A program made the position numbers and the translations under genes. The notes under the pieces were generated by a model. It was not told the DNA's origin, made no database searches, and saw only the letters and a list, made by a program, of their open reading frames with translations. 64,000 nucleotides of DNA, from the NCBI RefSeq assembly GCF_024713975.1, contig NC_091111.1, positions 15,230,501-15,294,500 on the forward strand. The letters run 5' to 3'. This DNA comes from Paralichthys olivaceus. Taxonomy: Eukaryota > Chordata > Actinopteri > Pleuronectiformes > Paralichthyidae. Shown here piece by piece: positions 19,913 to 32,200 of the stretch (position 1 is its first letter; each line of letters opens with the position of its first letter).

Positions 19913-20185
19913 TCTATTACTATCACTTGACACAATAAAATGTAGTATTCAATTACTAGACTAAGTATAATAAGACAGACTCGTAAATTTTTACCAAGTT
20001 GAGCGTCAGACCTAAAAATTACAAATTTCACACGTTTAAATAATTCAATTAAAAAGTCTCACTCAAAGCCATGAAAACTTCTGTGTAACACATCACCTCC
20101 AAAACTCGCTCCTTCAAAATGTTCACTCACACGTCCTGATCCAAAACCACCCACCAAAAATAAGTCTGTCAGTCCTCCCCTTCCC

Positions 20186-20551
20186 TCAGAGCTGCCGGTT
20201 CAGCTTCTCTGTTTGCTTCTCCTTTGCCTCGAAGGCACTCTTGGTGTTCAACAGGTCGTCCACTGTGTCCATGATCTCCTGCATTTCCCGGGACATCTGG
20301 GAGTAACTCTCCTTCAGCTCCTCCTGCTGCTGCCTCAGGTCCACTGCCGAGCGCATCAGCTCGGTGGCCTGGTGGCTGCAGTGGCCCCGCAGCTCCTCCA
20401 CGTCCGACAGCAGCACCTCCATGCTCTTCATCAGCTGCTCCAGACGATCAGCGGTCACCTCGAACCCGGACGTGTCCAGACTCCCCACCACGGTGTTGTC
20501 TGGGACCTGCTCCTCAGGCTCTGGGTCTGGTTTTGATCCTGTCTCCATCAT
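20186..20551 (-). CDS. Small acidic coiled-coil protein, not identified
   Basis: Single open frame of 121 residues from the ATG at 20549-20551 (MMETGSKPDPEPEE) to the stop at 20186-20188. After an acidic, proline-containing start of about 30 residues, the rest is heptad-rich and almost certainly helical (DRLEQLMKSMEVLLSDVEEL, then QATELMRSAVDLRQQQEEL), ending TEKLNRQL. GC content and codon use exceed those of the flanking AT-rich DNA, which supports a real gene. QAT and an Arg ten residues after it resemble the core of the synaptonemal-complex protein SYCE3, but the similarity is short and from memory. The frame is open upstream to 20587 without another ATG, so a 5' exon is possible. Function is unknown. 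Confidence 0.55.
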   Translation of the reverse strand: MMETGSKPDPEPEEQVPDNTVVGSLDTSGFEVTADRLEQLMKSMEVLLSDVEELRGHCSHQATELMRSAVDLRQQQEELKESYSQMSREMQEIMDTVDDLLNTKSAFEAKEKQTEKLNRQL

Positions 20552-22645
20552 TCTGCTGTCGCAGGCCCTCAGACACGTGAAGCTCAAGTCAGACTTCAGC
20601 GAAAAAGAAATCTGGAAGAAGAATGAATCATTTACCTGCGGCTGGTGGCTGTAGAAGGTTAAAGGGAAAAGAGAATTAAAGGTTTGGAGAAATTAAAAAG
20701 ATGCAGAGCAGCTCTGAGGCCTTTTCTCAGTAAAGAGTTGAAGCTCCTTGCACAGGGTGAAAAATGCAAGTCTGACTAATCTCTTTCTCTTTCACCTGTG
20801 TGTACGTGGGTATATATATATATATGTGTGTATGTGTGTAGGTGCCCTTTCACTGACGTACTGTCCTATAATCCACTTAGAGCAGCTCAACCAAGCAGCT
20901 TCCTCCCCAGTCCAGACCATTGCTGGCCGGGGGTGAGTGGCAGGCGGGACATCAGATTACGTGGTGCTTCCCTCCTCCCAGACCCACTGAGCGTTGACGC
21001 TGTGTGAGCAGACAGATTAACCCCGTCCTCGTGAAGTCGCCTGTGGGTGGCCTGGACTCTCACATGCGCACACACACATGAGTATAGACTCCAACTCTCT
21101 CTTTCTGATCTACCTGATTTCTCTTTTCTTCTTCTGCTAATTTTCACTGTGTGGAAAAGGAAAGTGAAGCAGGTCTATTATTCACTACATCAAAAATAAT
21201 CAGACCTGGAAGTTTAAAATAACCACTCCACATCACTGTAATGCAAAAATATTTCTCTGTCGCTCTCTTTTTTTTCATCTCATATCAATAGCGTGCACAA
21301 ATAATAACAGTAAAGGTGATAACCTTTTTTTAAATGGCACCAAAACCCACATTCAAAGGCAATGCAATGAAATATTGGCACAGGAATAAATAAAATAATA
21401 AAATAATTTAAATGTTGTAAAAATGGTCTTGTGAGTCCAAGATGTAGATTTATTTAAGTCTTCATCAGTCACTTTGTATAATGAAACCGTAAAATAAGTT
21501 AAAGAATGTTAGAGAGCATGTTTAAGAGCATGTTAAAGAATCTTTTAGAGAGCATGTTTAAGAGCATGTTAAAGAGCACTTACCCTTTAAACGTCTGTGA
21601 AGATAAGGAGTCTGAATGGTGACCTCACCAGCCTCCAGTATCTCATCAAAACAGAAGTTGCTCGGAGGACGCCGGCGTTAAGAGGAAACCGTCCTTTTTC
21701 TGAGAAGTAAATACAGAGGTGTGAATATTTACCATAGCATGACATCAGAAAGATGGTTTTCATAAGAACACAGAGAACACAAATAAAGAGTTCCATGAGA
21801 CTAGAGTAAAAATAAAAAAAAGTAAAAATAAGAGCCTATATTTGTTCAATATGTGCAAAAGTAATGAAAAATTTGAGAAATTAGAGAGAAAAACTGCAAA
21901 AACTAATGAGCTACTGGACCCATTATTAAACAGAACTGGAGAATAAATGCAGGTAAAACTGATCTTCAAAAAAAATAAGAAAATGAGCTCTTACATGTTC
22001 CTTGGTTGTTCTGTGAGAATCCAGGATGTTTGAACATGCAGGCTGGAGATAAGATGTGTGCGTGTGAAGTGTGGCTCCTGTCTGGACCACACAGGCCTCT
22101 GCCCATCTTACAACCACTCAAAGTGACGATGGCCGTGATGTTGCTATTTTAGTCTCATCTGTGAATGCTGATAATCAGCTGCTCACAAAGAAACTTGAGT
22201 TGGTGCGACTGATGGTTGCTGCACGGTCAGGGTAACATCGAATAATCCATTATTCCGCTTTAAAACACAAAAAAACAAAAAAAATAAGGCGTACTTCATT
22301 TTTTTTGCTTTAAACCAAAAAAGAGAGAGACGGACAAACACAAGCACCATACAAAGAAAACAGATCCACTTCTGTCTGAAAATCTTCACTGAATTATTAT
22401 TTTAGTGGCTCTTTCTCTACTTCATCAATTTCATCAATCAAACGTTTTGATTTTTGTTTGATTTTTTCATTTGTTTTTATTTTAATTTGTATTTATAATT
22501 ATATTTAATTTAAAATATATCCTTTTTTCAATTTTAATTATTTTACATTTTTGAATAGAATGATTATAGTACACACTGCACTGTCTTCTGAGAAAAATCA
22601 AATAATAATAACAAACACTTTCCAGTCATCCCACTACATAGGTTA
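20552..22645. other. Spacer between the coiled-coil gene and xkr5
   Basis: Probably holds the promoter of the coiled-coil gene in its first few hundred bases, a TA/TG run near 20813-20838, and then AT-rich DNA. A duplicated segment lies at 21500-21576. No family-level coding sequence was recognised. The open frames 20798-21147 and 21587-22389 are treated as chance. Confidence 0.35.
21500..21576. repeat. Two-copy tandem duplication of about 38 bp
   Basis: The motif AGAGAGCATGTTTAAGAGCA followed by TGTTAAAGA occurs twice in a row, separated by a few bases with minor differences. It is seen directly. Confidence 0.8.
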
Positions 22646-22651
22646 TTTATT
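22646..22651 (-). terminator. xkr5: Poly(A) signal candidate for xkr5
   Basis: TTTATT reads AATAAA on the minus strand about 1.18 kb below the xkr5 stop codon. The interval 22652-23834 would be xkr5 3' UTR, in which I see no coding signal. Confidence 0.45.
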
Positions 22652-23834
22652 GCTTATTTAAAGCCACCAGTGGCCTTTGCACTTCACAGTTCAAAATGTC
22701 ATGTAGGCAGTCACGCGGGCACAAGAAGAAAAACCAGCATCATTTCACTGCAGGATTTCATCCCTTTTAACAGTAATGAGCAAAAATGCATTTGTCCCCT
22801 GGAATTAGCTTCCACATAAAAAAAGTCACTACAGGTGCCTCATAAGCATCTTTTTTACATTTTGTTATCACTCGTTATACGTTTGAATTTAAAGTCAATG
22901 CCTGAGACATTTCACTCCCCCCAACATAAAGCAAAATCCCCCAAAACAATTCAGCAAATACATGGTCAACATGTAAATGAAGTTAAAACATCAAAACACT
23001 GTTTTGTCAGGTACTAGCCCTGCTCAAAACAATGCCAGTCAACACGACTATACAAAAAAATTCAGTATATTTTCTTTTTTTTTTTCGGGAATAACAAGAA
23101 ATTCACATCAATAGACATATGATACTGAAGATACTTGTGCTTTTACGAAGCCGACAGAGCTCTGGCTGATGCTGAGATGGGTCATATTCAAAAGGTCAGA
23201 TATTCTCGCCCCCTTTTGATGGAGGGATAACTTCCCTCGTAACTGCTGGTTATTATCTGTGATTAAACAGCAGCTTCTGAGTGTAATATAAAGACCATCA
23301 GCTGCCTGAGATCATAAAGCAGCTGCATGTTTCTAGTGACGTTGATATAACCCATGGCTACTTCCTGAATAATTACAACCTGGCAGAACCAGTGCTCCTA
23401 ATGTTGCACTGTATCATTTTTTGTGAGGCTTGACATTTACTGCTGCTACGACTGAATTAATAAAATGTTACTTAACGTCAGAGAGAAGCTGTCTGAACTC
23501 TATACACCACCCAGGAGGTTAATTAGCGCTCGGGTAGTCTTCTTAATGTTGGATGAAAACGCTGCTGATGGTCTCACCACTGTGTGTCCGGCAATTTGGG
23601 CGAAGCAATGCTTTTAGAAAATAGTATTACGATTCACGAGTGCGGGCTAGCTTAGTATTATCCCAAAAGTTGTTATTGCATATACCGTGCCCACAGTGTA
23701 CTAAAGATATAGGCATACAGAGGTGAAGTGTTGCCAGCCTTTTCACTCTACAACACTAGGAAGATGAAAAAGCAGCCTTCCAAAAAAAGCTGGTGTGCTC
23801 CAGTTGCTGTTCCCTGATTCCTTCCGTGAGAAAG

Positions 23835-26783
23835 CTAGAAGGTATCGTCCTCATCTCTTCTGGACATGATCAGCTGCCTCCTTGGACCCGTGAGATGGGG
23901 GACACTGGAGGGAGAGTCCAGCCCTCCCGAGTCCAGTTTGGGAGTGGAAGTGCAGCGCGGCCCGACACGGCCCATGAGCCCGCGCACGTCTCTGTGAAGG
24001 GCTGGGTCGCTGGGGATGGAGTTGAGGCGAGCGCCCTGTTCCAGTCCTCCTATGTCCCGGTCCAAGCGGTGGTTACTGGCGCTGCTGGGGGACTGAGGGT
24101 CTGCACTGAAATACAAGGTGGAGCTGGACTCTGTGGGGCAGAAATATGGCTCCGGGCTGTCTCCAAACACAGATTTGCCCTCTGGTGAGCTGCGTTTAAA
24201 ATCTGATGAGGGCGACTCCAGCGGGCTCTCCATCTCCAGGCTGTCGAACTCTTCTTCGGGTTGTTCAGTCGACGAGGGCTCGCTCATGCTCTGGAACTCG
24301 TCCTTGCAGTCCGAGAGTGGCGCCAGGCCTTTCCCCTGAGACTCGGAGGTGGAGACGCCCTCACAGCTGCCCCCTGCTGTGATAGTCATGCCCTCGTTAC
24401 TCTTAAACCCTTGGTTGTACTCCTCCAAGTCCAGTATGGTCGCCGCTCCGCCGGCCCCATACGCCCTGTTGATCTTCCCCATGTCTCCTGTCTTGAGGGC
24501 GAGTCGGATCAAGAGCCAGTGGTGGTGGTAGCAAGGGCAGGAGCTGTTCGGCCGGCCGCCGCAGGTTCCCGGGTGCTCGAGCAGAGTACCAGCCACGCCT
24601 GAGAGGGAGAAGCTGCCGTGGTTTTGAATGGAGGGAGCTGGCAGGCTTTTGTCCCCGAGAGAGAAGGAGGACTCCCCCTGTTCTATACACGTGCTGCCCA
24701 TGTGGTTGTGGTTCGTACCCTGGGAGATCTCTGTTGACTTGGGATGGAGGAAGCGGTAGTAGAGGACAAGAGAGGCAGCACCTGGGACGGACAGGAAATT
24801 ATGTTACTATATAATGGGTCAGTTTGGGTTGTTGGAACAAATTTCAGTGGTTAAACACACTCACACACACACACACATTTGTACTATTGGTAATACTTAC
24901 GGTGAAGCACTCAAAGGGCAATTATCATTTGTGGAGTAATACCACAGATGTTTTTAACAATTTGAATCACTGCTGGAATTACATTACTCACATACTGTGA
25001 CACTTGTCTTAATTATGAGCAATGAACCTCAGTGATGAGTAAAAAAAAAGAGAGACTCACCGAGAAGAAAGCTGCACAGCACAGTGGTGGGAAGGGTCAC
25101 GCTGTCCCATGATGCTTCGCTAAGGAAGTCTGAGGCGGCCAGCAGCAGAGTGGCGTTCTCTACGAGCATGAACTGAGGGAGGAGAGAAGGTCACAGCATC
25201 AGTCATCTGCAGACAGCTTTACGTCACTGTAAGCGAAGGACGCAGAGAGGAGGATGACAATGCACAATATCTGCCTATATGTGTATCTATATGTGCGTGT
25301 GTGTGTGTGTGTGTGTACGCCTGCTGCCATGTGCCCCAGGATTAAACACTGCAGACACAAGTCAGCAGTGTCATCAAATGTCATGTCTTACTGCATAAAA
25401 GCTGGCCATGCGGAAGCGCGAGGGTCCATCCTTGACGTTGAGGAAGAGGAAGACGTGGACGAGCCCCATGACGGCGTTGAAGGCGCGCCAACACCACGGG
25501 CCGGTGCAGATGTCAGGCTGCTGTGATACCAGCCAGAAGGACGCAGTGAGCCAGTGGAAACCTGGAGGTCAATGTAAAAATAGACAAGAAGGTGCAAGTG
25601 CAGGATCCAAATATACTGTATCAAGATGATGCAGAGGAGCAGCTGAATATTGCACCTTTGCCTCATCACTCTGAGGATAATTAGAATTAACTCAAATGTA
25701 AAACATTAGAATGTCTACTTTGATTTGTCTTTAAGGCTCTTGCTGCTTTATTTGCTTTTGTAACATTACAATACTGAAATTATTTGTATAATTTAATTAC
25801 ACAATCTCTCCTCCTTTGATTGGTGTCAGACCTCCCTGTTGATGAAGCTTGATGCTCACCTGCTACTCCACAGACCCACCAGTTAAAGACCCTGGCAAAG
25901 AACATGAGACAAGTCACCCTGGCACCCAGCATGCCTGCCCTCCACACCAGCTGGCACAGCAGGGCCGCCGGAGGCATGGCCAGGTGGCCCGGCCGGATCA
26001 GACAGCAGGCTCTGCTGTACAGCACCAGGGCCCAGGAAATGGACAGCACGCACAGGCCACAGCAGTAACCCACTGGAGGTAAAAACAGGGGGAGACAATA
26101 TGGGGTAAAAAGACATTATCTCCTATTCAGACATCAAGCAGAACAATTGTCCCAAATATCAATAAAGCATGGGTGAGTTCACCTGGTGACGTGAAGCCCA
26201 CATCGGTGGACACCACGACATACGCCTGCAGCAGGGTCTGAGGCAGCGTGAGGACAAGGGCCTCCAGCAGCCAAAGGGCAGCGACATCCGCCTGCTGCAT
26301 GACGGCTGCTCCCAGCTCAGCCACTGAGCCCTGCATGTGCAACACACACCTCATGCAGTCCCATAACCTGCCAGAAGAGGGGGCCAGAGACAGGAGCAGA
26401 TAGTGATATAGCTAACCTCCTGGTGAAGGTTTCAATGACAGTAACACTGATGGGAATAACGTTTCATGTCAACAAATTTTCTGAAAGGCACGAGACACAA
26501 AACAACTGTTTCCAGCTAAGGTGCCTTGCATCGAACCGTCAAGACATATTCTATACAATGTTAATGGTGTTATATTTTATTTTTCTAAAGATCTCACCTC
26601 CTGAAGATGCCCAAGTGCAGTATGTGTATGACGGAGAGGTAGCATCGTCTGTCATCGCCATCGTCGTAGTACCACTTCATACTGAGCAGCTGCACTGCTG
26701 TACCCGGTAGAAAGAGGCCGAGAGTGAGGCCCGCCCACTGTGTCTCCTCATTCCAAAGGTAAAACCCTATACAGTAGATCACT

Positions 26784-26817
<34 letters not shown>

Positions 26818-27773
26818 AAATAACAACAGATGCAGACATGCAGATGAAAGGTGGTGTAAGTATTTGGGGTTTTATGGCTTCTGTTTGTTATGTAGTCATG
26901 CAGTTTTAAAAGGAAACACAGTGTACTGTGTATATATGTGTATATATATATTAATATGCTGAAGACAAAGTCAAAGTCAGACACTGTGCACATCCAGTCA
27001 CCTTGTCCCTCTTGTTTCCTGCCCCATTGATCTGCTTAGTCAGGGATTCATCACCTTGTGTGCTGCAAGGTGCTTTAACAACACACTCCAGATGTGCAAT
27101 CATTGGTTTACTTGAATAGTATTAATAATAAAAAGACTAATAACAGTCTGATGTTTTAATGGTTTTGGGAACGTAGGTGCAAGAGGAATCTAAAAGTTGA
27201 GCATTGTACCTGAAGGTATCAAGGTCATGCGTTCAGTGGTTAATTATTAATGAAGATTAGTGGTTCAATTTAATTAATTATCACTTGTGTGACCCTGAGG
27301 TGTGACCCCTGCAGATCCTAGGGCCAAAACATCGATCTCAGCGTATACATTGTTCTGCATTTAAAAAGGTTGGTGTATTCAGTAGAAATGCTTTGACACA
27401 GGATCACAATTGACTGTTGTTTCCAGGCTGAACTACGTGTGCTGCGGCTGGAGCAGCTCCAGCACGAAGCATCATGGCTGAGCAGCTACATGCATTGTTC
27501 AATTCATCACAGCGAGAGAATCAGCAGCATGCAAACAAAACCCTGTCCCGTGTTTTCAACCCTGTGAGCTGCAGCCGGAGAGAGAGCACCGCGCTCGGGG
27601 GGGGGGGGGGGGGGGGGATAACAAATCTATGCCCACTTACGAGCGCTGCGTTCGGCCACGATCACCAGCGCCGACACGCCGAGCAGCACCGCCTGGCACC
27701 ACGCGATCCAGCAGCCGCTCCGCCGGGCCGCAGACGGCATCCTGCGGGCAACCGCCCCGACTGCGTTCATCAT
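23835..27773 (-). CDS. xkr5: XK-related protein 5
   Basis: Multi-pass membrane protein of the XK/Kell-complex family, some members of which are lipid scramblases; the role of XKR5 itself is not settled. Exons: 27641-27773, 26598-26781, 26183-26367, 25860-26072, 25392-25561, 25061-25172, 23835-24781; 647 residues, near the human 686. Hydrophobic segments fill roughly residues 20-350. Family matches to human XKR5 include LPGTAVQLLSMKW, QQADVAALWLLEALVL, RPGHLAMPPAALLCQLVWR, FHWLTASFWLVSQQPDIC and LHPKSTEI. The last exon carries a cytosolic tail of about 300 residues with the conserved HHHWLLIRLALKTGDMGKI, then a Ser/Pro/Glu-rich stretch with STLYFSA and CTSTPK, both also in human XKR5. Two adjacent ATGs open the frame. 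The gene appears intact. Intron 1 contains a pure G run and intron 2 starts with poor constraint; exon 2 has an unusual acceptor. Confidence 0.94.
26784..26815 (+). repeat. (CA)n microsatellite forming the xkr5 exon 2 acceptor tract
   Basis: About 15 CA units on the plus strand. On the minus strand the (TG)n run ends directly in the CAG acceptor of exon 2, so the simple repeat takes the place of the polypyrimidine tract. Confidence 0.9.
27597..27617 (+). repeat. Pure G run in xkr5 intron 1
   Basis: 21 consecutive G on the plus strand (C in the transcript), beginning about 20 bases after the exon 1 donor. Confidence 0.95.
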
Positions 27774-27814
27774 GATGCGGACACACGAGAGGGAGAGGCC
27801 GCCGCCGCTGACAT
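27770..27814 (-). promoter_or_regulatory. xkr5: uORF whose stop overlaps the xkr5 start
   Basis: An upstream ATG at 27812-27814 opens a 14-codon frame (MSAAAASPSRVSAS). Its TGA lies at 27770-27772 and overlaps the paired start ATGATG of xkr5 (A-TGA-TG). If transcription begins upstream of 27814 this is a termination-reinitiation layout that would damp translation. The sequence is seen directly; the function is inferred. Confidence 0.55.
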
Positions 27815-27889
27815 GATCCCAGGCTTCTCCCTCTCAGCCCGGACACATCCTCCTCCTTCTCCCGCTGCCTGCCCTCCGTCAAAAATATG

Positions 27890-27897
27890 TGACGTCA
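27890..27897. promoter_or_regulatory. xkr5: Palindromic CRE (TGACGTCA) upstream of xkr5
   Basis: A perfect CREB/ATF-type palindrome lies about 117 bases upstream of the xkr5 start codon in a CpG-containing segment, a usual promoter position. Direct sequence match; occupancy is not known. Confidence 0.45.
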
Positions 27898-27945
27898 GCA
27901 CGTCGTGTTAAAGGGGCATCGTTTCTCTGACTGACTCACCTGAAA

Positions 27946-27967
27946 CCCCCCCCCCCCCCCCCCCCCC
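27946..27967 (+). repeat. Pure C run upstream of xkr5
   Basis: 22 consecutive C on the plus strand, about 180 bases upstream of the xkr5 start. Confidence 0.95.
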
Positions 27968-28099
27968 ACCTGGACCAAACTAAATAATAATAATAATATA
28001 ATAACTCCACCTGGAAATCAAATCATGATTTATTATAAGAGCAGCAATTATAATAAATAATAACAACAATAATAATAACACAATTCAGTCCAGTGATTG

Positions 28100-28260
28100 A
28101 TGATAGAAGCCCTGTCTCGCAATGTTAAAGAAAGATAAGAAAAATTCTACCCATGCTGCATCCTTCCACCAAGTTTCGTGGAAATCCGTTGAGTTGTTTT
28201 TGTGTAATCTTGCTCACAAACAAACAAAAAATATAAACTCTCGGCAGAGGTAACGATGGA
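28100..28260 (+). repeat. Common teleost interspersed repeat, 3' part
   Basis: Contains CGCAATGTTAAAGAAAG, CATCCTTCCACCAAGTTTCG and TGTGTAATCTTGCTCACAAA, then an ACAAACAAAC-type tail and GGCAGAGGTAA. This is a familiar dispersed fish repeat, probably a LINE or SINE tail. A second, overlapping portion of the same family lies at 47258-47470. The family name cannot be given with certainty. Confidence 0.55.
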
Positions 28261-28561
28261 GGGGATGGTTGATACTGTTTCCTCCAGAATAGAGAGGTCA
28301 GAGGTCAGGGACTTTTCTTGATATCCATTGGGACGTTTTCCCGCGCAGGGAAGTGAAAGAGTCCAACTGACCTGGAGATTAAAGTTCATTTAGACCAGTG
28401 ATGATACAGTGCAGCAGAAAGTCAGTCTATTCAGTTTGTTTTTGTATATTATCAAGTAAATGTCAGTTTAATTCCTTTACAGTTTGTGTATGCTACTAGG
28501 AAGTCTTCTAACAACTGTACTTCTATAACGCAGAATAAACCCTAGAGTCATGTGTCATGGT

Positions 28562-28567
28562 TTTATT
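28562..28567 (-). terminator. prdm1: Poly(A) signal candidate for prdm1
   Basis: TTTATT reads AATAAA on the minus strand about 675 bases below the prdm1 stop codon. An ATTAAA variant near 29000 is an alternative. The interval between would be 3' UTR. Confidence 0.4.
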
Positions 28568-29240
28568 TTCAGTCATCTGATTAAAACTGAAAGTATGTGC
28601 AAGTGGAGTTTGTAGAAAGTTTGCAGCTGGATCCTATTGATAGTGAATTGTCATGCAAGTTGTTTTGAGTGTTTTTTCCAGGGTGAAGGGCCTGACACTG
28701 GTGTAGAGTATTCAAAGACTCATAACAGGATGTTTACCTACGTCACCAGCTCCCCACATCTACACAACACGACACTCACACAAAGCGGAGCACGTACCCT
28801 ACACGCAAACAACTTGGGTTTCCTCTGTAGATCACCTCATCGATGCTACATAGTCATGCCTTTCTACTGATTGTGGCTTTAATTGGTAGATGTACATACG
28901 CACACATACGCAAGCAGGAACACTCACACAATGAAACCACAAATTAAAACATTTTTCTTTATGTATAATGATGTTTCACAGAAAATGTCAGAAATCAGTC
29001 TTTTTAATACATTTTAGATTCATATTAGTAACAGAATAAATTAGGGAATGTGTATACATTAAATCTTTAAAGTCACAGGGTTGCAGGCCATAAAGTTTTG
29101 ATTCTTCACATGCTTCGGTTTCTGTAGAGTTTAGGCCGGGCAATCCATGATTGAGATAAGGCTTTACTTCAAATAGGGCAGTAACAGACAGCTGCTGAGT
29201 TGACCTGTAAGGATTATATGGCTGGATTAGCAAGGCTATC

Positions 29241-32200
29241 TTAGGGCTCTGATATGCAGCTTGACTCAATCTTAATGCTGGATGGATGCAGAGGTAAAGG
29301 GCTCCCATGATGCATCTGCACACCAGAAAACTCCACCGCTGATTTGCAGAGGCTCGGCTCAGTCTCCCCTCTGACGTCATCCTGGTGGCCCGAGGTGTGA
29401 GTCTCCATCTTCTGTATTAGATCAATAACATTCCCTTTGTCCATCTCGGTTTCTGCGGCCATGGCCTCCAGCTGGTTCGCCGCCTCGCTCATGTCGAACC
29501 TCTGGATCTCGGAGTTGACGCGGTGCAGCTCCTCCGGCGAGTGTCTGTGGGAGGCCGAGGGGGAGAGCGGGCAGAAGCCCTGCAGGTGGAGCTGGAGGCT
29601 GCAGCAGTGGAGATAGGCACAGGGGCAGTGGGGACACTGGTGAGGTCGCTCCCCGGTGTGGAGGCGTTTGTGGAGCTTGAGGTGGACGAACTGAGTGAAG
29701 CGGGCCGGGCAGAGTTTGCACTGGTAAGGCCTCTCACCCGAGTGCAGCCGTTGGTGGGTCTTCAAGTTGCTTGTGCTACTGAATCTTTTATGGCACACCT
29801 ATATCGAAAAACATGAACAATATGAATTAAAAAAAATCTTTGGATCATCTTTATTTGCCATATTTATTGCTTATAGTCTGGATAATGTCCTCTAACTCAA
29901 AAATAAAGCATGTTACACCAGTACTGCCCTCTCTTCACTGACTTCCTGTCAAATTCAGGGTTGATTTTGAGATGTACTTCTTCCGATTGGCTTTCAGTTT
30001 GAAGCCTACATTTTATTATTTTATATTCTTTTGCTTTTATATTTTAAGCCTGTTGAGCACTTTGGGCCACTGAGGTTGTTCTTCAATCACTGAATGTTGA
30101 TCATTGAGCTTCAGATATTTGTACATAGCCAGGCCTGTTGTTTCTCCCTGTTTCTGCTACGCAAAGATAACTACATATTTAAAATACAGACACTAGAGTG
30201 GTGTAAATATTCTCACTCAACATTCCTCTAGAAAGCAAATAAGCATGTTTCCCAAAACGTGTCTTTAATAATCGTAACCACACCTTGCATTCATGTGGTT
30301 TCTCCCCTGTGTGAACCAGGTAGTGTTTCTGCAGATGAGCCAGCTGAGTGAAGTTCTTGTTGCAGGTCTGACACCTGAAGGGACGCTCCCCGCTGTGAAC
30401 TCGCAGATGGACCTGAAGACACCATGTCATAGATGAGTGTTCATGTTAACTAGAGAAACTCAGATGGCTGGTTAATGTTTTCACCAGATGGCTTTAACAT
30501 AATGAGGAGTAACTAACCTTGAGGTTGGACAGCTGCCCAAAGATCTTTCCGCAAACGTTGCACTCATACCGGATCTTTCCGTTCTGCCTGGTGAGAGGGT
30601 ACGACAGAGTCTTGTAGCCGATGATCTGCCCTCCTTGTTTGGTCTTCCTGAGGTCAATCGCAACCTCTGTGTTGCCCTGAGAAGCAGAGGTGGGTTTGGA
30701 AGGGAGGCAGTCTGAAGAGGCAGCCATGCCCACAAGCGGTGAGCATCCTCCGGGTGCGGAGGGCAATGCTCCGCGGTGTGAGGTGACCATGGATGAGGCA
30801 CTAGATGTGGTGGGTAGAGTGAGGTCGTCTGAGGGGATCCTGAGGTAGTTGTACTTGAGGTCCTTGTTGTGGTTGTGTTCACTGGTCGGTGAAAGAATGA
30901 GGTCTTGATTGGCAGATTGTGCAAGTGACAAGTCTTTGTGTCTGTTGGCTAGAGGATGGAGGAGGTGTGCATAGCTGTCAAAAGGTAGTAGATGAGATGA
31001 GAGTGTTACGCGTGGTTTCAGTCGATCACTGCAGAAAGGGTACGCATGAGGTAGAATGCTGTTTGGGCCAAGGGAATAGTGAGGCAGATAATAGGGAGCG
31101 TGCCTCAGAGCGGGTTCGGGCACGATGGGCTCATCGTGAGGTTTAGCTGCAATGGGGCCCTGACTCTGCTGAAAGCTGAAGTGCAAAATTGAGGGGACGG
31201 GGCGACTCAGAGCTGGACGTTTGGCAGGGGACGGGGTGCAGGTCGGCAGGGGTGGCAGAGGTGCGTATCTGTGGCCTTGGATGGATTCTGAAGTGGGCTG
31301 GATCGGGTAGACAACGTGAGGACACAAGGGAAAAACTGCTGAGAGGTTGGTCCGAGACAAAGCACTCTCCAGACGTCTGGGACAGGTAGTCAGGGACCTG
31401 GAGGGCTCGTCTCTGAGGATTTCTGAAACGCTGTGTCCTCGTTTCGCCGTCGTCTTCTCATGCGCTCCACTCTGTTCTGTGAGACAAATAAACAATGGAG
31501 GATTGACATCAGACACAGGTGACATCTTGTTTTAGATCAGGCATAACAGTATCGTCATTCAACCCAGGGACACATGCGACACTGACGTCATCATGCAGAC
31601 ATGCCCCTTTTTGAAATCACCATGCGTTTTTATCTTTCAAAAGCTCCCTCCTCTAGTCCGACCAGTTTCTTTATGGTTTAATGATGAGAAGATAAACATG
31701 TGTGTTTCTTATCAGGTGTGTGTTTGTGCCTGTCTACCAGACATCTCCCAAGCAGCAATGAAACAGGACACCAGAGGGGGAACAATAGGCGTTTGATCAG
31801 GGTGCAGATAGCACGGAGGACAGTCAGTGCATTAGAGCGCTGGTCAGTTATAAGAGTATTTTCTATCTCAAGCGGGACAAGAAGTACACAGGATGAGACA
31901 CCAGGTCTCATATTCCAGCCCCAACACATCAACTAAACTAAAAATAAAATTTATTTTCCTCTTAATTGTCGGCACAGGTCACATTTTACGAAATAAGGAT
32001 CCAAATGTGCAAAACTTTCTACTTTATACCCAGGAAGTCCCACAGGGAGATTTACTCAGAGCAGACAAAAGGACGCAAGCTGACAAACAGAGGAAGACGA
32101 CACAGAGAAGTCTGCGTGTACATTTCCCCTCCTCATGGACGAAATTAACATCAGCCCACACAAACACAGAGCGACCCTTATCTCCCGTGTGCTCCCGTGT

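Noticed and set aside
20552-20587. N-terminal extension of the coiled-coil protein up to 20587
   Set aside because: The frame is open but the first codon there is TTG; the ATG pair at 20546-20551 is the first credible start. A spliced 5' exon is possible but not shown.
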